DNA of 64,000 bases from CAZDRX01 sp964508225. GTDB taxonomy: Bacteria; Patescibacteriota; Gracilibacteria; Peribacterales; Peribacteraceae. The stretch spans positions 17,047 to 81,046 of the forward strand of contig CAZDRX010000005.1 in assembly GCA_964508225.1 (NCBI GenBank), read 5' to 3'. The position numbers and the translations under genes are program-made. This document shows, piece after piece, positions 1-9,500 of the stretch (the stretch's first letter is position 1; every line of letters starts with the position of its first letter). The notes beneath the pieces are model-generated. The model was given only the letters and a program-made list of their open reading frames with translations. It was not told where the DNA came from and did not search any database.

Positions 1-455
1 GAATGTAGAAAATCTTGAACATCATACTCATCGTCAACAAGTAAGGCAGGCCTTTTATCATATCTCCTTTTAAGCTGACGAACAGATCTATCAAAATTTC
101 TCAGTAAAGTTGATACGATCTGAAGTGCCTTTGGAGGTTCTTGAATCTTTTTGCTTGAAGATTTTTCAACCCAATCTAGTTCTTGAAATTTAACCTTGAG
201 AGCTTCGAGTAGACTCTTAGTTCCATAAGAATAGAAAGATGTGTGCTGAATCGAATACTGTATGCCGTCATTAATTTTAATATCGATAACAGCAGTTACG
301 GTGTTATTTCCAAAATCCTTACTTACATGAAAGATTGCAAATTTTCCTTCGGGATCCTCGTTCTCTAAATAGGCATGCCAACCTGTTGTCTCGCAAACGG
401 CTAGCACCTTTTTTGTCACCTCCTCATAATGCTTCATCTGCATCTTATCGGTCAT
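1..455 (-). CDS. Edge-truncated AT-rich unknown gene, possibly nuclease/defence related
   Basis: Reading frame from ATG at 455 running off the left edge, 151 residues visible; the C-terminus is outside. It begins MTDKMQMKHYEEVTKKVL and near the visible end has RRYDKRPALLVDDEYDVQDFLH. The DEYDVQD-x-LH stretch resembles a motif I recall from restriction-endonuclease-like proteins in bacterial defence loci (known family, recalled, not searched). Codon use and base composition are AT-rich (first 60 bases about 37% GC), unlike everything downstream, and the gene abuts the 3' end of tRNA-Asn, so transfer is likely. A TAAAAT hexamer lies 6 nt before the ATG and there is no Shine-Dalgarno site. Function is unproven; the nuclease link is a weak inference. 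Confidence 0.6.
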   Translation of the reverse strand, partial: MTDKMQMKHYEEVTKKVLAVCETTGWHAYLENEDPEGKFAIFHVSKDFGNNTVTAVIDIKINDGIQYSIQHTSFYSYGTKSLLEALKVKFQELDWVEKSSSKKIQEPPKALQIVSTLLRNFDRSVRQLKRRYDKRPALLVDDEYDVQDFLH

Positions 456-461
456 ACTTTG

Positions 462-467
462 ATTTTA
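462..467 (-). promoter_or_regulatory. -10 element, leaderless type
   Basis: TAAAAT on the minus strand, ending 6 nt before the ATG at 455. The start codon should be at or next to the transcription start. Confidence 0.45.
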
Positions 468-490
468 GCGAGTTCTAGAACTAAAGAGTA

Positions 491-565
491 TGGCTCCTCG
501 GGTTGGGATCGAACCAACGACCTTGGCGTTAACAGCGCCCTGCTCTGCCGCTGAGCTACCGAGGA
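491..565 (-). tRNA. tRNA-Asn (GTT)
   Basis: Minus-strand cloverleaf of 75 nt with encoded CCA. The acceptor stem TCCTCGG (559-565) pairs with CCGAGGA (495-501), then discriminator G and CCA (491-493). The D-arm contains GCTCAGCGGCAGAGC, the anticodon loop is CTGTTAA with anticodon GTT, and the T-arm is GTTGG-TTCGATC-CCAAC. Its 3' end faces the AT-rich edge gene, the usual geometry for a tRNA integration site. Confidence 0.95.
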
Positions 566-575
566 ACAGACTAGG

Positions 576-608
576 CACGAAAGGAAACCTTGTCGGTTTC
601 CTCTCGTG
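576..608. repeat. Strong inverted repeat between tRNA-Asn and proS
   Basis: CACGA and GGAAACC pair with GGTTTCC and TCGTG around a TTGTC loop, with small internal loops. It could be a bidirectional terminator but has no clear T-run on either strand. A second perfect hairpin, AGACAGGC-GAA-GCCTGTCT, follows at 638-656. I see no gene in 566-771; it holds these hairpins and the proS promoter. Confidence 0.6.
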
Positions 609-734
609 AACTCTCCTTCCCTTCAAGGTGTCGCTCCAGACAGGCGAAGCCTGTCTTCGCGACCTTCTTAAAAGGTTCAGAAGAGCAAGAGAGATAGGAA
701 AGAACGCCCGCAGAGTATACGAAGAATCCTCAGC

Positions 735-763
735 TTACGGAAGAGCCCTTTTTTGGGTATGCT
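735..763 (+). promoter_or_regulatory. proS promoter, leaderless type
   Basis: TTACGG, 17-nt spacer, TATGCT; the -10 ends 8 nt before the ATG at 772. No Shine-Dalgarno site, so the mRNA would start at or next to the start codon. Confidence 0.5.
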
Positions 764-771
764 CGCAGCCG

Positions 772-2304
772 ATGGCCAAGCAAAACCTCACTCCGCGCGC
801 AAACAACTTCCCCCAGTGGTATCAGGACGTGCTGGGCGCTTCTCCTGATCTCTACGATGAATCCCCTGTCACGGGCTGTATCACGTTCGGACCCCACGGA
901 ACGCGTCTCTGGGAGCACATCAAAGGCTTCCTCGACCCGCGCCTTCGCGCCATGGGCGTGGAGAATATCATGCTGCCCACCCTCATCCCGGAGAGCTTCT
1001 TCAGCCGTGAGAAGGAGCACGTGGAGGGCTTCGCACCGGAAGCCGCCGTCGTGACCCATGCCGGAGGCCAGAAGCTCCCCGAGCCGTACTTCGTCCGCCC
1101 GACCTCCGAGCTCCTCTTCGTCGACTGGTACAGCCGTAGCGGCAGAGTTCAGAGCTACCGCGACCTCCCGCTGCTCGTGAACCAGTGGGGCAGCGTCGTC
1201 CGCTGGGAGAAGCGTCCGAGAGCCTTCCTCCGCACGACCGAGTTCTACTGGCACGAAGGTCACTGCATCTTCGCCACCAAGGAGCAGTGCCGCACGTTCA
1301 CGCTCGCGATCCTCGATCTCTTCGCGGAACTCTGCGAGACCGTCCTCGCGATTCCCGTCATCAAGGGCGACAAACCGAACCACGAGAAATTCGCCGGAGC
1401 CGACGGCACGTTCACGATCGAAAGTATGATGCAGGACGGCAAAGCCCTGCAGATGGGCACGAGCCACATGCTCTCGCAGAACTTCCTCATGAATTCCGAC
1501 GGCACACCGCGTGTGTCCTTCCTCAATGAGAAGGAGGAGAGGACGGTCCCCTTCTACGACTCATGGGCGGTCACGACGCGTCTCATCGGCGCCATGATCA
1601 TGACCCACGGTGACGACGACGGCATCGTGGTCGCTCCCAAGGCCGCGCCTGTGCCGGTGACCATCCTGCCGATCTTCGGATCCGATGCTGGCGAGAATGC
1701 AAAGGTGCTGAAAGCCGCACGTGATCTCGCGATGTCCATCAGCGGATCCACCACCATCTTCCCGCTCCATGGCCGCACGCAGGCCTTCGAGGAGACGTCG
1801 GGAGGAACGATGCGCGTGAGGATCGACGCACGCGAGACGCGTCTGGGCGACAAGACATTCCACCAGATCCACATGGGCACTCCCGTGCGCATCGAGCTCG
1901 GCTCCAAGGATCTCGCGGAGAACTCCTGCGTGATCAAGAGCCGTATCCGCACGCGTGAAGAGGCCGTGAAGGCACCGCTCTCCAAGGCACCGGAGATCGT
2001 GAAGGCGATGCTCGACGAAGACCAGAAGACGCTCTTCAATCGCGCCAAGAAGATGCAGCAGGAACGCACGGTGGAAGCCAAGAACTATGATGAGCTGAAG
2101 GACGCTCTCGAAAACGGCAAGTGGGCGCTCGTGCCGTGGGACGGCACGGTGGAGACCGTGACCAAGCTCAAATCCGAGACGAGCGGCGGCACGTACCGCT
2201 GCTTCGCCTTCGATGCCAAAGAAGATGCCAAGGGCATGATGGATCCGGTTTCGGGAAAGCCGAGTGCCTTCGCGAAGAAGATTTATGTGGCGAAGGCGTA
2301 CTAA
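772..2304 (+). CDS. proS: Prolyl-tRNA synthetase, archaeal/eukaryotic type
   Basis: 510 residues. Charges tRNA-Pro with proline in the cytoplasm. Class II core with LPEPYFVRPTSE and motif 2 FLRTTEFYWHEGH around residues 152-164 (Arg154 in the ATP/proline site), then the anticodon-binding region and the compact C-terminal domain ending KKIYVAKAY, as in the archaeal/eukaryotic-type enzyme. The approximately 180-residue bacterial editing insertion is absent. The frame stays open upstream to 628, but those residues do not look like protein and TATGCT lies 8 nt before ATG 772, so I start there. queA begins 7 nt after its stop, so the two are probably co-transcribed. Confidence 0.93.
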   Translation: MAKQNLTPRANNFPQWYQDVLGASPDLYDESPVTGCITFGPHGTRLWEHIKGFLDPRLRAMGVENIMLPTLIPESFFSREKEHVEGFAPEAAVVTHAGGQKLPEPYFVRPTSELLFVDWYSRSGRVQSYRDLPLLVNQWGSVVRWEKRPRAFLRTTEFYWHEGHCIFATKEQCRTFTLAILDLFAELCETVLAIPVIKGDKPNHEKFAGADGTFTIESMMQDGKALQMGTSHMLSQNFLMNSDGTPRVSFLNEKEERTVPFYDSWAVTTRLIGAMIMTHGDDDGIVVAPKAAPVPVTILPIFGSDAGENAKVLKAARDLAMSISGSTTIFPLHGRTQAFEETSGGTMRVRIDARETRLGDKTFHQIHMGTPVRIELGSKDLAENSCVIKSRIRTREEAVKAPLSKAPEIVKAMLDEDQKTLFNRAKKMQQERTVEAKNYDELKDALENGKWALVPWDGTVETVTKLKSETSGGTYRCFAFDAKEDAKGMMDPVSGKPSAFAKKIYVAKAY

Positions 2305-2311
2305 CCGCCTC

Positions 2312-3343
2312 ATGACATTTCAGGAGCTTCTGTCGGCCTACGACTATTCCTTTCCGCAGGAGCTCATTGCGAAAGAGCCCGCAACACCCCGAGACAGTGC
2401 AAGGCTCCTCATCTACGACAGGAAGAAAGATTCCGTAGAGCACGACACTTTTGCAAACATCGACCGGTATCTGCCGCCGAATGCGATGCTCGTCTTCAAC
2501 CGGACGAAAGTGATCCCGGCCAAGTTCACGCTGAAGAAAGTGACGGGAGGTCTCGTGTCGGCACTCCTCCTGAGCGTTCAACCCGAGACGATCACCGTGC
2601 TCGCCTCCGGAACACTGAAGCACGGCGACAAGCTCATCTGGCAGGGCGGCCACGCCTTCACCGTCGTCATACGCAAAGATCAGGAGGCACTTCTCAAGCC
2701 GTCGTTTCCGATTCCCGAACTCCGTGATCTTCTCGAGAGATACGGTGAGACGCCGCTGCCTCCTTATATGAAGGATTCTCCACTGCCCGAGGAGCGGAGA
2801 CGGACGGAATACCAGACGGTGTATGCGAAGGAAGAAGGATCGGTTGCTGCTCCGACGGCAGGCTTACACTTCACGGAAGAATTGATCAAAAAATTAGAAC
2901 AATCAGGCAGGGGAGTACGGTACGTGACACTCCACGTCCACCTCGGAACATTCGCGCCGCTCACGGAAGAACAGTGGAAACTGAAGAAGCTCCACACCGA
3001 GCATTACTCGATCGATCCGGAGACCGCCGCGGACTTGAATGATGCCAAGGCCGCGGGCAGACCGATCGTTGCCGTCGGCACCACCACGGTACGCACACTC
3101 GAGTCGGCTTCGGATGGCGGACAGATCGTCCGTCCTTTCGGCTCCACCGACCTCTTCATCACTGAGGGTGACCCCCTGCACTTCACCGATCACCTCATCA
3201 CGAATTTCCACGTCCCGCGCTCAAGCCTCCTCATGCTCGTCTCGGCTTTCACGGGAAGAGAGAAGCTCCTCGAGCTGTACAGACAGGCAATCGCAGAACA
3301 CATGAGGCTCTTCTCCTTTGGAGACGGGATACTCGTTCTCTGA
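2312..3343 (+). CDS. queA: S-adenosylmethionine:tRNA ribosyltransferase-isomerase
   Basis: 343 residues, normal QueA length. Transfers and isomerises the ribosyl group of SAM onto 7-aminomethyl-7-deazaguanine in tRNA, the penultimate step to queuosine at position 34. Hallmarks are an N-terminal YDYSFPQELIA, PRDSARLL, the PTAGLHFTEE motif near residues 185-195, then HVHLGTF and TNFHVPRSSLLMLVSAF near the C-terminus. The start at 2312 follows the proS stop by 7 nt; an upstream in-frame start at 2264 lies inside proS and is less likely. No other queuosine genes are in the window; the precursor may be salvaged. Confidence 0.94.
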   Translation: MTFQELLSAYDYSFPQELIAKEPATPRDSARLLIYDRKKDSVEHDTFANIDRYLPPNAMLVFNRTKVIPAKFTLKKVTGGLVSALLLSVQPETITVLASGTLKHGDKLIWQGGHAFTVVIRKDQEALLKPSFPIPELRDLLERYGETPLPPYMKDSPLPEERRRTEYQTVYAKEEGSVAAPTAGLHFTEELIKKLEQSGRGVRYVTLHVHLGTFAPLTEEQWKLKKLHTEHYSIDPETAADLNDAKAAGRPIVAVGTTTVRTLESASDGGQIVRPFGSTDLFITEGDPLHFTDHLITNFHVPRSSLLMLVSAFTGREKLLELYRQAIAEHMRLFSFGDGILVL

Positions 3344-3369
3344 AGGTTTTCTGCTAAGCTGCCGCGGCT

Positions 3370-4464
3370 ATGTCACTCAAGATCGGTATCGTCGGCCTGC
3401 CCAACGTCGGAAAATCGACGCTCTTCAATGCACTCACGCGCAGTCATGGCGCGCAGGCAGCCAACTACCCGTTCTGCACCATCGAGCCGAACATCGGCAT
3501 TGTGGAAGTGCCCGATCCCCGTCTGAAGAAGCTCGCGGAGCTCATCACGCCGGAGAAGACGGTGCCCGCCATCGTGGAATTCGTGGATATTGCCGGACTC
3601 GTGAAGGGTGCATCCAAAGGCGAAGGTCTCGGCAACGCTTTCTTAAGTCATATCCGCGAAGTGGATGCGATCTGTCACGTCGTCCGTATCTTCGGAGGAT
3701 CCGAGGTGATCCACGTGGAGGGCTCCGTAGAGCCCAAGCGCGACCGTGAGATCATCGAGGCCGAGCTCATCATTTCCGACCTGGACAAAGTCTCGAAGAA
3801 GATCGACAAGATCGAAGGAGGAGCCCGTTCCGGAAACAAGGAACTCGTGAAAGAGCTCGATGTCCTCACGAAGGTGAAAGTCGCACTCGATGCAGGTCTT
3901 CTCGCATCTACGGTCGTCATCGACAAGGAGCTTCAGCCCATCCTCAAGGCGCAGCAGCTTCTCACGTCGAAGCGCATGATCTACGCCCTCAATACGGATG
4001 AAGCGTCACTGGCGACCATGCCGATCAGTGAAGCGAAGGCGAAGGCAGGCCTCACGGAGAGTGACACGGCAATTCTCGTCTCGGCGAAGCTTGAGGAGGA
4101 ACTCATCGCACTGTCACCCGAGGAAGGTGCGGCGATGATGAAAGAACTCGGTATTCACTCATCGGGCTTGGATCGCCTCATTCAGGGTGCGTACGAGGCT
4201 CTCGGCCTGCAGACGTACTTCACCGCAGGTGTAAAGGAGGTCCGTGCATGGACGGTGAGGAAAGGCGCAACGGCTCCCGAGGCTGCGGGCGTGATCCATA
4301 CGGACTTCGAGAAAGGATTCATCCGTGCCGAAACGATTTCGTACAACGATTTTGTTCAAGCTGGATCCGAAGCCAAAGCCAAAGAAGCTGGAAAGATGCG
4401 CACGGAAGGAAAAGAGTACATCGTGCAGGACGGCGACGTCATGCACTTCAGATTCAATGTCTGA
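3370..4464 (+). CDS. ychF: Ribosome-binding GTPase/ATPase YchF (Obg family)
   Basis: 364 residues, full length. A universally conserved P-loop NTPase that binds ribosomes and hydrolyses ATP as well as GTP. G1 GLPNVGKST is at residues 9-17, and the switch segment DIAGLVKGASKGEGLGNAF is characteristic of the family. A central coiled-coil insertion is followed by the C-terminal TGS domain, with WTVRKGATAPEAAGVIHTDF and a typical ending HFRFNV. It lies 26 nt after queA. TAAGCT ends 9 nt before the ATG, so it may also have its own near-leaderless transcript. Confidence 0.95.
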   Translation: MSLKIGIVGLPNVGKSTLFNALTRSHGAQAANYPFCTIEPNIGIVEVPDPRLKKLAELITPEKTVPAIVEFVDIAGLVKGASKGEGLGNAFLSHIREVDAICHVVRIFGGSEVIHVEGSVEPKRDREIIEAELIISDLDKVSKKIDKIEGGARSGNKELVKELDVLTKVKVALDAGLLASTVVIDKELQPILKAQQLLTSKRMIYALNTDEASLATMPISEAKAKAGLTESDTAILVSAKLEEELIALSPEEGAAMMKELGIHSSGLDRLIQGAYEALGLQTYFTAGVKEVRAWTVRKGATAPEAAGVIHTDFEKGFIRAETISYNDFVQAGSEAKAKEAGKMRTEGKEYIVQDGDVMHFRFNV

Positions 4465-4502
4465 ACTTGCGAAGAGAAATATGCTATGAAACAATCGGAT
4501 TC

Positions 4503-5180
4503 ATGGAGCAAATCCCCTTCGACACGAACCGTATCAACGACTGGAGGCCACACCCCTCGCGCAATGAGAGGAAGTTCCGCAAGCTTGTGAAATCGATCAG
4601 GAGGCAGGATCGCACGGACGCTTCGCCGCTGAGCTTCGGACAGAAGATCATCCGCGCGCACAGCCTGTCACGGCAGAACCAGAACGGTGAGCACACGAGG
4701 CTCGTCGAGATTCTCTCGCAGGATGTGGTGCAGACTCCGTCGTACATCAGTCAGGTGAATAGCAGTGAGCTGCCAAGCTTCGAGGAAGGGCAGAGAATCA
4801 TGCTCGAGATCCGCCAGCAGCGGAACATGCAAAAGCGCATCCTCATGGAGCAGGCTGCCGCAGGAGCGGCACTGAAGGCGCAGGCCAATGAAGCGGATCA
4901 GAACATGAGACTCGAACAAGGGGAGAGCTTCACGGGGATTCTCGACGAAACGTACCCGATGGAGAATCTCGTCCCGCAGGAACTTCTACTCAATGACAAG
5001 GAGTGCCTGCAGCATGGTGAAGCGTTCATCGAAGCGCACGAGGCTGCGTACGGTCCGTCTCCTGCACTCTCCTATGGCGATGAGACAGATGACATCAGTG
5101 AGCGTGATCAGCCCTACTTTGAGGCAGCCGAAAGGCTGATCGAGGAACTTGATCGCATCGCGGTTCTCCGGAGCGCATGA
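4503..5180 (+). CDS. Unknown 225-residue cytoplasmic protein
   Basis: I do not recognise a family. The protein begins MEQIPFDTNRINDWRPHPSR, has a basic N-terminal third with RKLVKSIRRQDR, and an acidic, helical second half rich in Glu and Ala ending FEAAERLIEELDRIAVLRSA. There is no signal peptide or membrane segment. The frame is open upstream inside ychF, but ATG 4503 is the first start beyond that gene. It overlaps the next gene by 4 nt (ATGA), which indicates translational coupling to the RNHCP protein. Confidence 0.75.
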   Translation: MEQIPFDTNRINDWRPHPSRNERKFRKLVKSIRRQDRTDASPLSFGQKIIRAHSLSRQNQNGEHTRLVEILSQDVVQTPSYISQVNSSELPSFEEGQRIMLEIRQQRNMQKRILMEQAAAGAALKAQANEADQNMRLEQGESFTGILDETYPMENLVPQELLLNDKECLQHGEAFIEAHEAAYGPSPALSYGDETDDISERDQPYFEAAERLIEELDRIAVLRSA

Positions 5181-5488
5181 CGTTTATCGCACGTGAAGAG
5201 ACATTTACCTGTGAGGCTTGCGGGCTTGAGGTGCAGCCGCTCGGCAAAGGGACCTACCGTGATCATTGTCCGAAGTGCCTGACATCGAAACATGTGGACC
5301 GCGACGGTCCGGGTGACCGTCTTTCGACCTGTCAGGGCTTGCTGAAGCCCACCTCGATTGATCAGGACGGGAAGAAAGGCTTCATGATCATCTATACATG
5401 TGAACGTTGCGGGATGACACACAGGAACCGCGCAGCCCCGGATGACGATGTCCTCGGCTTCCTGCAGCAATCATCCGAAGCAATGTAA
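5177..5488 (+). CDS. RNHCP domain protein (small zinc-finger protein)
   Basis: 103 residues. Contains CEACG at 14-18, then the family signature as RDHCPKCLTSKHVD (the first residues of R-N-H-C-P vary) and a second CERCG near residue 75, followed by THRNRAA. The CxxC pairs suggest a zinc-ribbon fold. The family is widespread in bacteria and its role is not established; RNA or nucleic-acid binding is a guess. Its ATGA overlap with the upstream unknown gene suggests the two act together. Confidence 0.85.
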   Translation: MTFIAREETFTCEACGLEVQPLGKGTYRDHCPKCLTSKHVDRDGPGDRLSTCQGLLKPTSIDQDGKKGFMIIYTCERCGMTHRNRAAPDDDVLGFLQQSSEAM

Positions 5489-5694
5489 GAAAACGGGTGT
5501 ATTCTTGTACACAAAAAATGTTCTTCTGAAACGTTTTATAAAAGGGCTCAATGGCAATTTAGCCCGTGGCTATTGTCAAAGAATTACGTGAGGGAATAGG
5601 CTTCGACCCATGCGCTGGTTCCTGCTTCTCTCCGTCTTCGGGTGTCTGTTCATTTCGATGTGAACGGATGTTTCTTCTGCCACTCCTCTTCAGG
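5489..5694. other. Convergent intergenic region
   Basis: About 200 bp between the plus-strand RNHCP gene and a minus-strand gene. The first 80 bases are AT-rich and include a GGGCT...AGCCC inverted repeat near 5544-5565 that may help terminate transcription. No convincing gene. Confidence 0.4.
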
Positions 5695-6159
5695 CTACTT
5701 CAGAGTAAACGTCGCGAGGATCTGCTGCTGAAGCACCGGCTTGAGCGCAAATACCTCAGATACGGTACCGGAAGGAGCCGACACCGGTCCTTTTTCCGGC
5801 TTCTTCAGCTTCACAGCTAATCGCGGCTCGTGATTCTTCTCGGTGACGACGACATCGAAGTGACCCTTCGTAAGAGACTCCCCTGCCGAAGCCGGCGCGT
5901 CTTCGAGTGCAGCGGCACTCCCCTGCTCTCTCGCAAAAGCCGCTACAGCATCGCGGCTTCTCTCCTGGGATTTGGGATCAGACTCGAGACTGAGCCGCGC
6001 TTCCGCAAATTCGGCGTTCTTCTCCATCTCCCGCTCCAGATCCTCGGGGCCCTTCACCTTCTCGCGCAGCCGTTCGTACTCCTCAGGACTCCTGAGGCGC
6101 TTGCGGATCTTCTCGCGCTCGTGCGAAGGGATATGGTCAATCCAGGCAGAGTCAGACAT
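5695..6159 (-). CDS. Unknown 154-residue charged protein
   Basis: No family recognised. Begins MSDSAWIDHIPSHEREKIRK; residues 10-75 are highly charged and probably helical or coiled-coil (RLRSPEEYERLREKVKGPEDLE). The C-terminal half looks more globular (HFDVVVTEKNHEPRLAVKLKK). No membrane segment. TAGAAT ends 6 nt before the ATG and there is no Shine-Dalgarno site, so it is predicted leaderless. It follows the 89-residue gene upstream by 28 bp on the same strand. Confidence 0.7.
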   Translation of the reverse strand: MSDSAWIDHIPSHEREKIRKRLRSPEEYERLREKVKGPEDLEREMEKNAEFAEARLSLESDPKSQERSRDAVAAFAREQGSAAALEDAPASAGESLTKGHFDVVVTEKNHEPRLAVKLKKPEKGPVSAPSGTVSEVFALKPVLQQQILATFTLK

Positions 6160-6165
6160 GTACTG

Positions 6166-6171
6166 ATTCTA
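6166..6171 (-). promoter_or_regulatory. -10 element, leaderless type
   Basis: TAGAAT on the minus strand, 6 nt before the ATG at 6159; no good -35. Confidence 0.45.
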
Positions 6172-6187
6172 CAGACGTTTCGCTCTC

Positions 6188-6457
6188 CTAGAGAGCGGAC
6201 TCACCCATGAACTCATCAGGCTCCTGCGCCTCAGACAGAACGTCAGAGGTGATCACTCTCGGGAGCCTTGCTGAGAGATCGTGACCTTCCTCCCCTTGCT
6301 GCTCGGCAGCGCGGAAAGCACCGGACGTCCTGAGGGCATCGGCGATCTGTGCCTGCACATAAATTCTCGGCTGCTTGTTGATACGACCGGTTGCGGGCTG
6401 GAGTCCGAGGCGCTCAACGTCATCGGTACCAAGCTCTGAAATGTGGCGGATACTCAT
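6188..6457 (-). CDS. Unknown 89-residue protein
   Basis: Starts MSIRHISELGTDDVERLGLQ. A longer in-frame start at 6601 would run through the nrdJ terminator and this gene's own promoter, so I start at 6457. The segment GRINKQPRIYVQAQIADALR could be a short helical motif; the rest is low in features. No membrane segment. Preceded by a good TTGACT-16-TAGAAT promoter with a leader of about 20 nt. Confidence 0.6.
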   Translation of the reverse strand: MSIRHISELGTDDVERLGLQPATGRINKQPRIYVQAQIADALRTSGAFRAAEQQGEEGHDLSARLPRVITSDVLSEAQEPDEFMGESAL

Positions 6458-6483
6458 AGAAAAAGTGAAGGAAAGTTGGCGCG

Positions 6484-6511
6484 ATTCTAAGGATGACTCT
6501 GCAGAAGTCAA
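6484..6511 (-). promoter_or_regulatory. Sigma70-type promoter for the 89-residue gene
   Basis: Minus strand: TTGACT (6506-6511), 16-nt spacer, TAGAAT (6484-6489). It follows the nrdJ terminator hairpin almost directly. Confidence 0.65.
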
Positions 6512-6517
6512 ACGAAA

Positions 6518-6544
6518 GAAGCCGAGGGTGCTACCCGCGGCTTC
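6518..6544 (-). terminator. nrdJ terminator hairpin
   Basis: GAAGCCG-C-GGGT loop ACCC-T-CGGCTTC followed by TTTC on the minus strand, 20 nt downstream of the nrdJ stop. Confidence 0.7.
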
Positions 6545-6564
6545 CAGAAGACAAAAACAATGGA

Positions 6565-9500
6565 TCAGGAGCAACCGCTCGTCGCTCCACAGTCCAGACA
6601 CAGCTCACAGCTTCCGTTGCGCTTCATCTTAGTGGAGCCACAACCGGAACAGGCAGAACCCGTGTACCCCTGCAGCTTCGCATCGGCGAGCTTGTCGATG
6701 AGCGTCGTCGGCGCCGGCGACTTCATGAGCTGCGGTGCGCCTTCGTCGACCACCGGCAAGCTCATCGCGTAGGCCTCCTTGCTCTTCGTGCCTTCCGAGT
6801 ACGCCTTCTCGACGAGTTCCCTGTTGTGATACTTCATGGCCTTCTCCTTCGTCAGGAACTTGAGGGCAAGCCAGCGACCGAGGTAGTCCATCAAGCTCTT
6901 CACCATCGGGATCTCGCGGTTCGTGGTCATGCCCATGGGCTCGAAGCGGGTGTGGGCAAGCTTCTCGCAGAGCACCTCCACCGGAACGCCGTACTGGAGG
7001 TTCATGGAGAGGGAGAGCGCGAGCGTATCCATGACACCCGAGAGCGTGGAGCCTTCCTTGCTCATCTTGATGAAGATCTCACCCGGTGTGCCGTCCTCGT
7101 ACATGCCGACGTGGAGATAGCCGTCGTGGCCTGCCACCGAGAACTTGTGCGTGAGGGACAGACGCTCATCGGGCAGCTTGCGGCGGCGCGGCACCTCCTT
7201 GATGACAATCCTCTCGATCACCTTCTCCACCACTTCCTTCACCTCGTCTTTCTTCGCATCCGAGGAGCTGCTCAAGGCCTGACTCATCTTGCTGCCGTCG
7301 CGGTAGAGGGCATTGGCCTTCACGCCGAGCTTCCAGCTCATGTAGTAGGCACTCTTGAAGTCCTCCACCGTCGCTTCGTTCGGGAGGTTGATCGTCTTGC
7401 TGATGGCACCCGAGATGAACGACTGGGCGACCGCCATCATGCGGATGTGGCCTTCGGCCGAGATGTAGCGCTTGCCGATCTTGCCGCACTTGTTCGCGCA
7501 GTCGAAGACGGGGAGATGCTCATCTTTCAGCATCGGAGCGCCCTCGACGGTCATGTGACCGCAGACGAACGTGTTCGCCTCCTCCATCTGGGCATCGGTG
7601 AAACCAAGGCCCTTCAGGAGATTGAAATTGAAATCGTCCATCTGTTCCTTGGTGAAGCCGAGGCGCTTCACGGTGTCCTCTCCGAGAATCCACTTGTTGA
7701 AGGCGAAGCGCATCTCGAAGACGCTCGGGAGGTTCTTCTCCACCTTCGCGATATCCTCGTCGGTGAAACCCTTGGCCTTCAGCGTCGTGCGGTTGATGTG
7801 CGGGGCGCCCTCGAGCGTGAGCGTACCGAGCACGTACTTCATGATGTCGTTCTTCTGGTCGTCGCGGTAGCCGAGCATCTGCATGGCAGGCTCGATCGAC
7901 TGGTTCGCAATCTTCATGTATCCGCCTCCGGCGAGCTTCTTGAACTTCACGAGCGCGAAGTCCGGCTCGATGCCGGTCGTGTCGCAGTCCATGAGGAGAC
8001 CGATCGTGCCCGTCGGGGCGATCACGGTGACCTGCGCATTCCTGTATCCGTGCTTGGAACCCATCTCCAGCGCCCTGTCCCATGCTTCTTTGGCAGCCTG
8101 CAGGAGATCAGCCGGACAGACTTTCTGATCGATGCCGACCGGCTTCACCGCGAGATTCTCATACTCGTACTCCGGCACGTTGTACGCGGCACGGCGGTGA
8201 TTGCGGATGACTCTGAGCATGCTGTCGCGGTTCTTCTCGTATCCCGGGAACGCACCGAGACACTCGGCGATCTCTGACGACGTCGCGTAGGACTCACCGG
8301 TCATGATGGCGGTGATGGCACCTCCCATCGCGCGGCCAAGCTCGGAATCGTACGGGATGCCCATCTGCATGAGCATCGCACCGAGGTTGGCGTAGCCAAG
8401 GCCGAGCGTGCGGAACGTGTAGCTGAGCTCGGCGATCTCCTTGCTCGGGAACTGTGCCATGAGCACGGAGATCTCGAGGACGATCGTCCAGAGACGGACG
8501 GCGTGACGGAAGTCTTCGATGGCGAAGGTCTTCACACCCTCGGCGTCCTCCTTCATGAAGTGCATGAGGTTGCAGGACGCGAGGTTACACGCGGTGTTAT
8601 CGAGGAACATGTACTCGCTGCACGGGTTAGAGGCATTGATGCGGCCGTCGGCGGGACAGGTGTGCCAGTCGTTGATGGTCGTGTCGTACTGCACGCCCGG
8701 ATCGGCGCAGCTCCATGCGGCGTAGGCCACCTGATCCCACATGTCCTTGGCCTTCACGGTCTTACAGGGCTTGGGTTCGCGGTTCTCCTTTTTCGCTTTC
8801 CGAAGCTCGGTCCTCCAGAACATGTTCCAGTCGCCGTCAGACTCCAGAGCCTGGAAGAACTGGTGCGGAACGCGGACGGAGTTATTCGAGTTCTGGCCGG
8901 AGACGGTGGCGTACGCTTCGCCATTGAAGTCCGTGTCGTAACCGGCCTTGGCGAGCGCGGCTACCTTCTTCTCTTCGTTCACCTTCCAGTTGATGAATTC
9001 CTCGATGTCCGGATGGTCGAGGTCGAGACAGACCATCTTCGCCGCGCGACGTGTCGTGCCTCCGGACTTGATGGCGCCCGCAGCGCGGTCACCGATCTTG
9101 AGGAAGCTCATGAGACCGGAACTGCGGCCTCCCTGACTGAGCGGCTCGCCGTCGCCGCGGAGATTGCTGAAGTTCGTGCCCGTGCCGGAACCGTACTTGA
9201 AGAGGCGTGCCTCGCGGACCCAGAGGTCCATGATGCCTCCTTCATTCACCATGTCATCGGCGACACCCTGAATGAAGCAGGCGTGCGGCTGGGGGTGCGT
9301 GTAGGCGTCCTCGCTCTTCTTCACCTCGCCCGTCACCGGATCGCAGTAATAGTGGCCCTGCGCCGGACCCGTGATGTCGTAGGCGTAGTTGATACCGGTG
9401 TTGAACCACTGCGGCGAGTTCGGAGCCGCCATCTGGTGCACGAGCATGAATTTGAGCTCGTCTTCGAACGTCTGCGCATCCTGCGCAGTCTCGAAGTAGC

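Noticed and set aside
568..573. TAGTCT as tRNA-Asn promoter
   Set aside because: Only 2 nt from the mature tRNA 5' end, so transcription would start inside the tRNA.
5566..5820. 84-residue plus-strand frame
   Set aside because: GTG start without signals, antisense to the 154-residue gene, no protein-like composition.
6493..8277. Long plus-strand frame antisense to nrdJ (also 8503-9888)
   Set aside because: Codon-shadow of a GC-rich gene; composition rich in His/Arg/Val/Leu, no start signal, and NrdJ on the other strand is certain.
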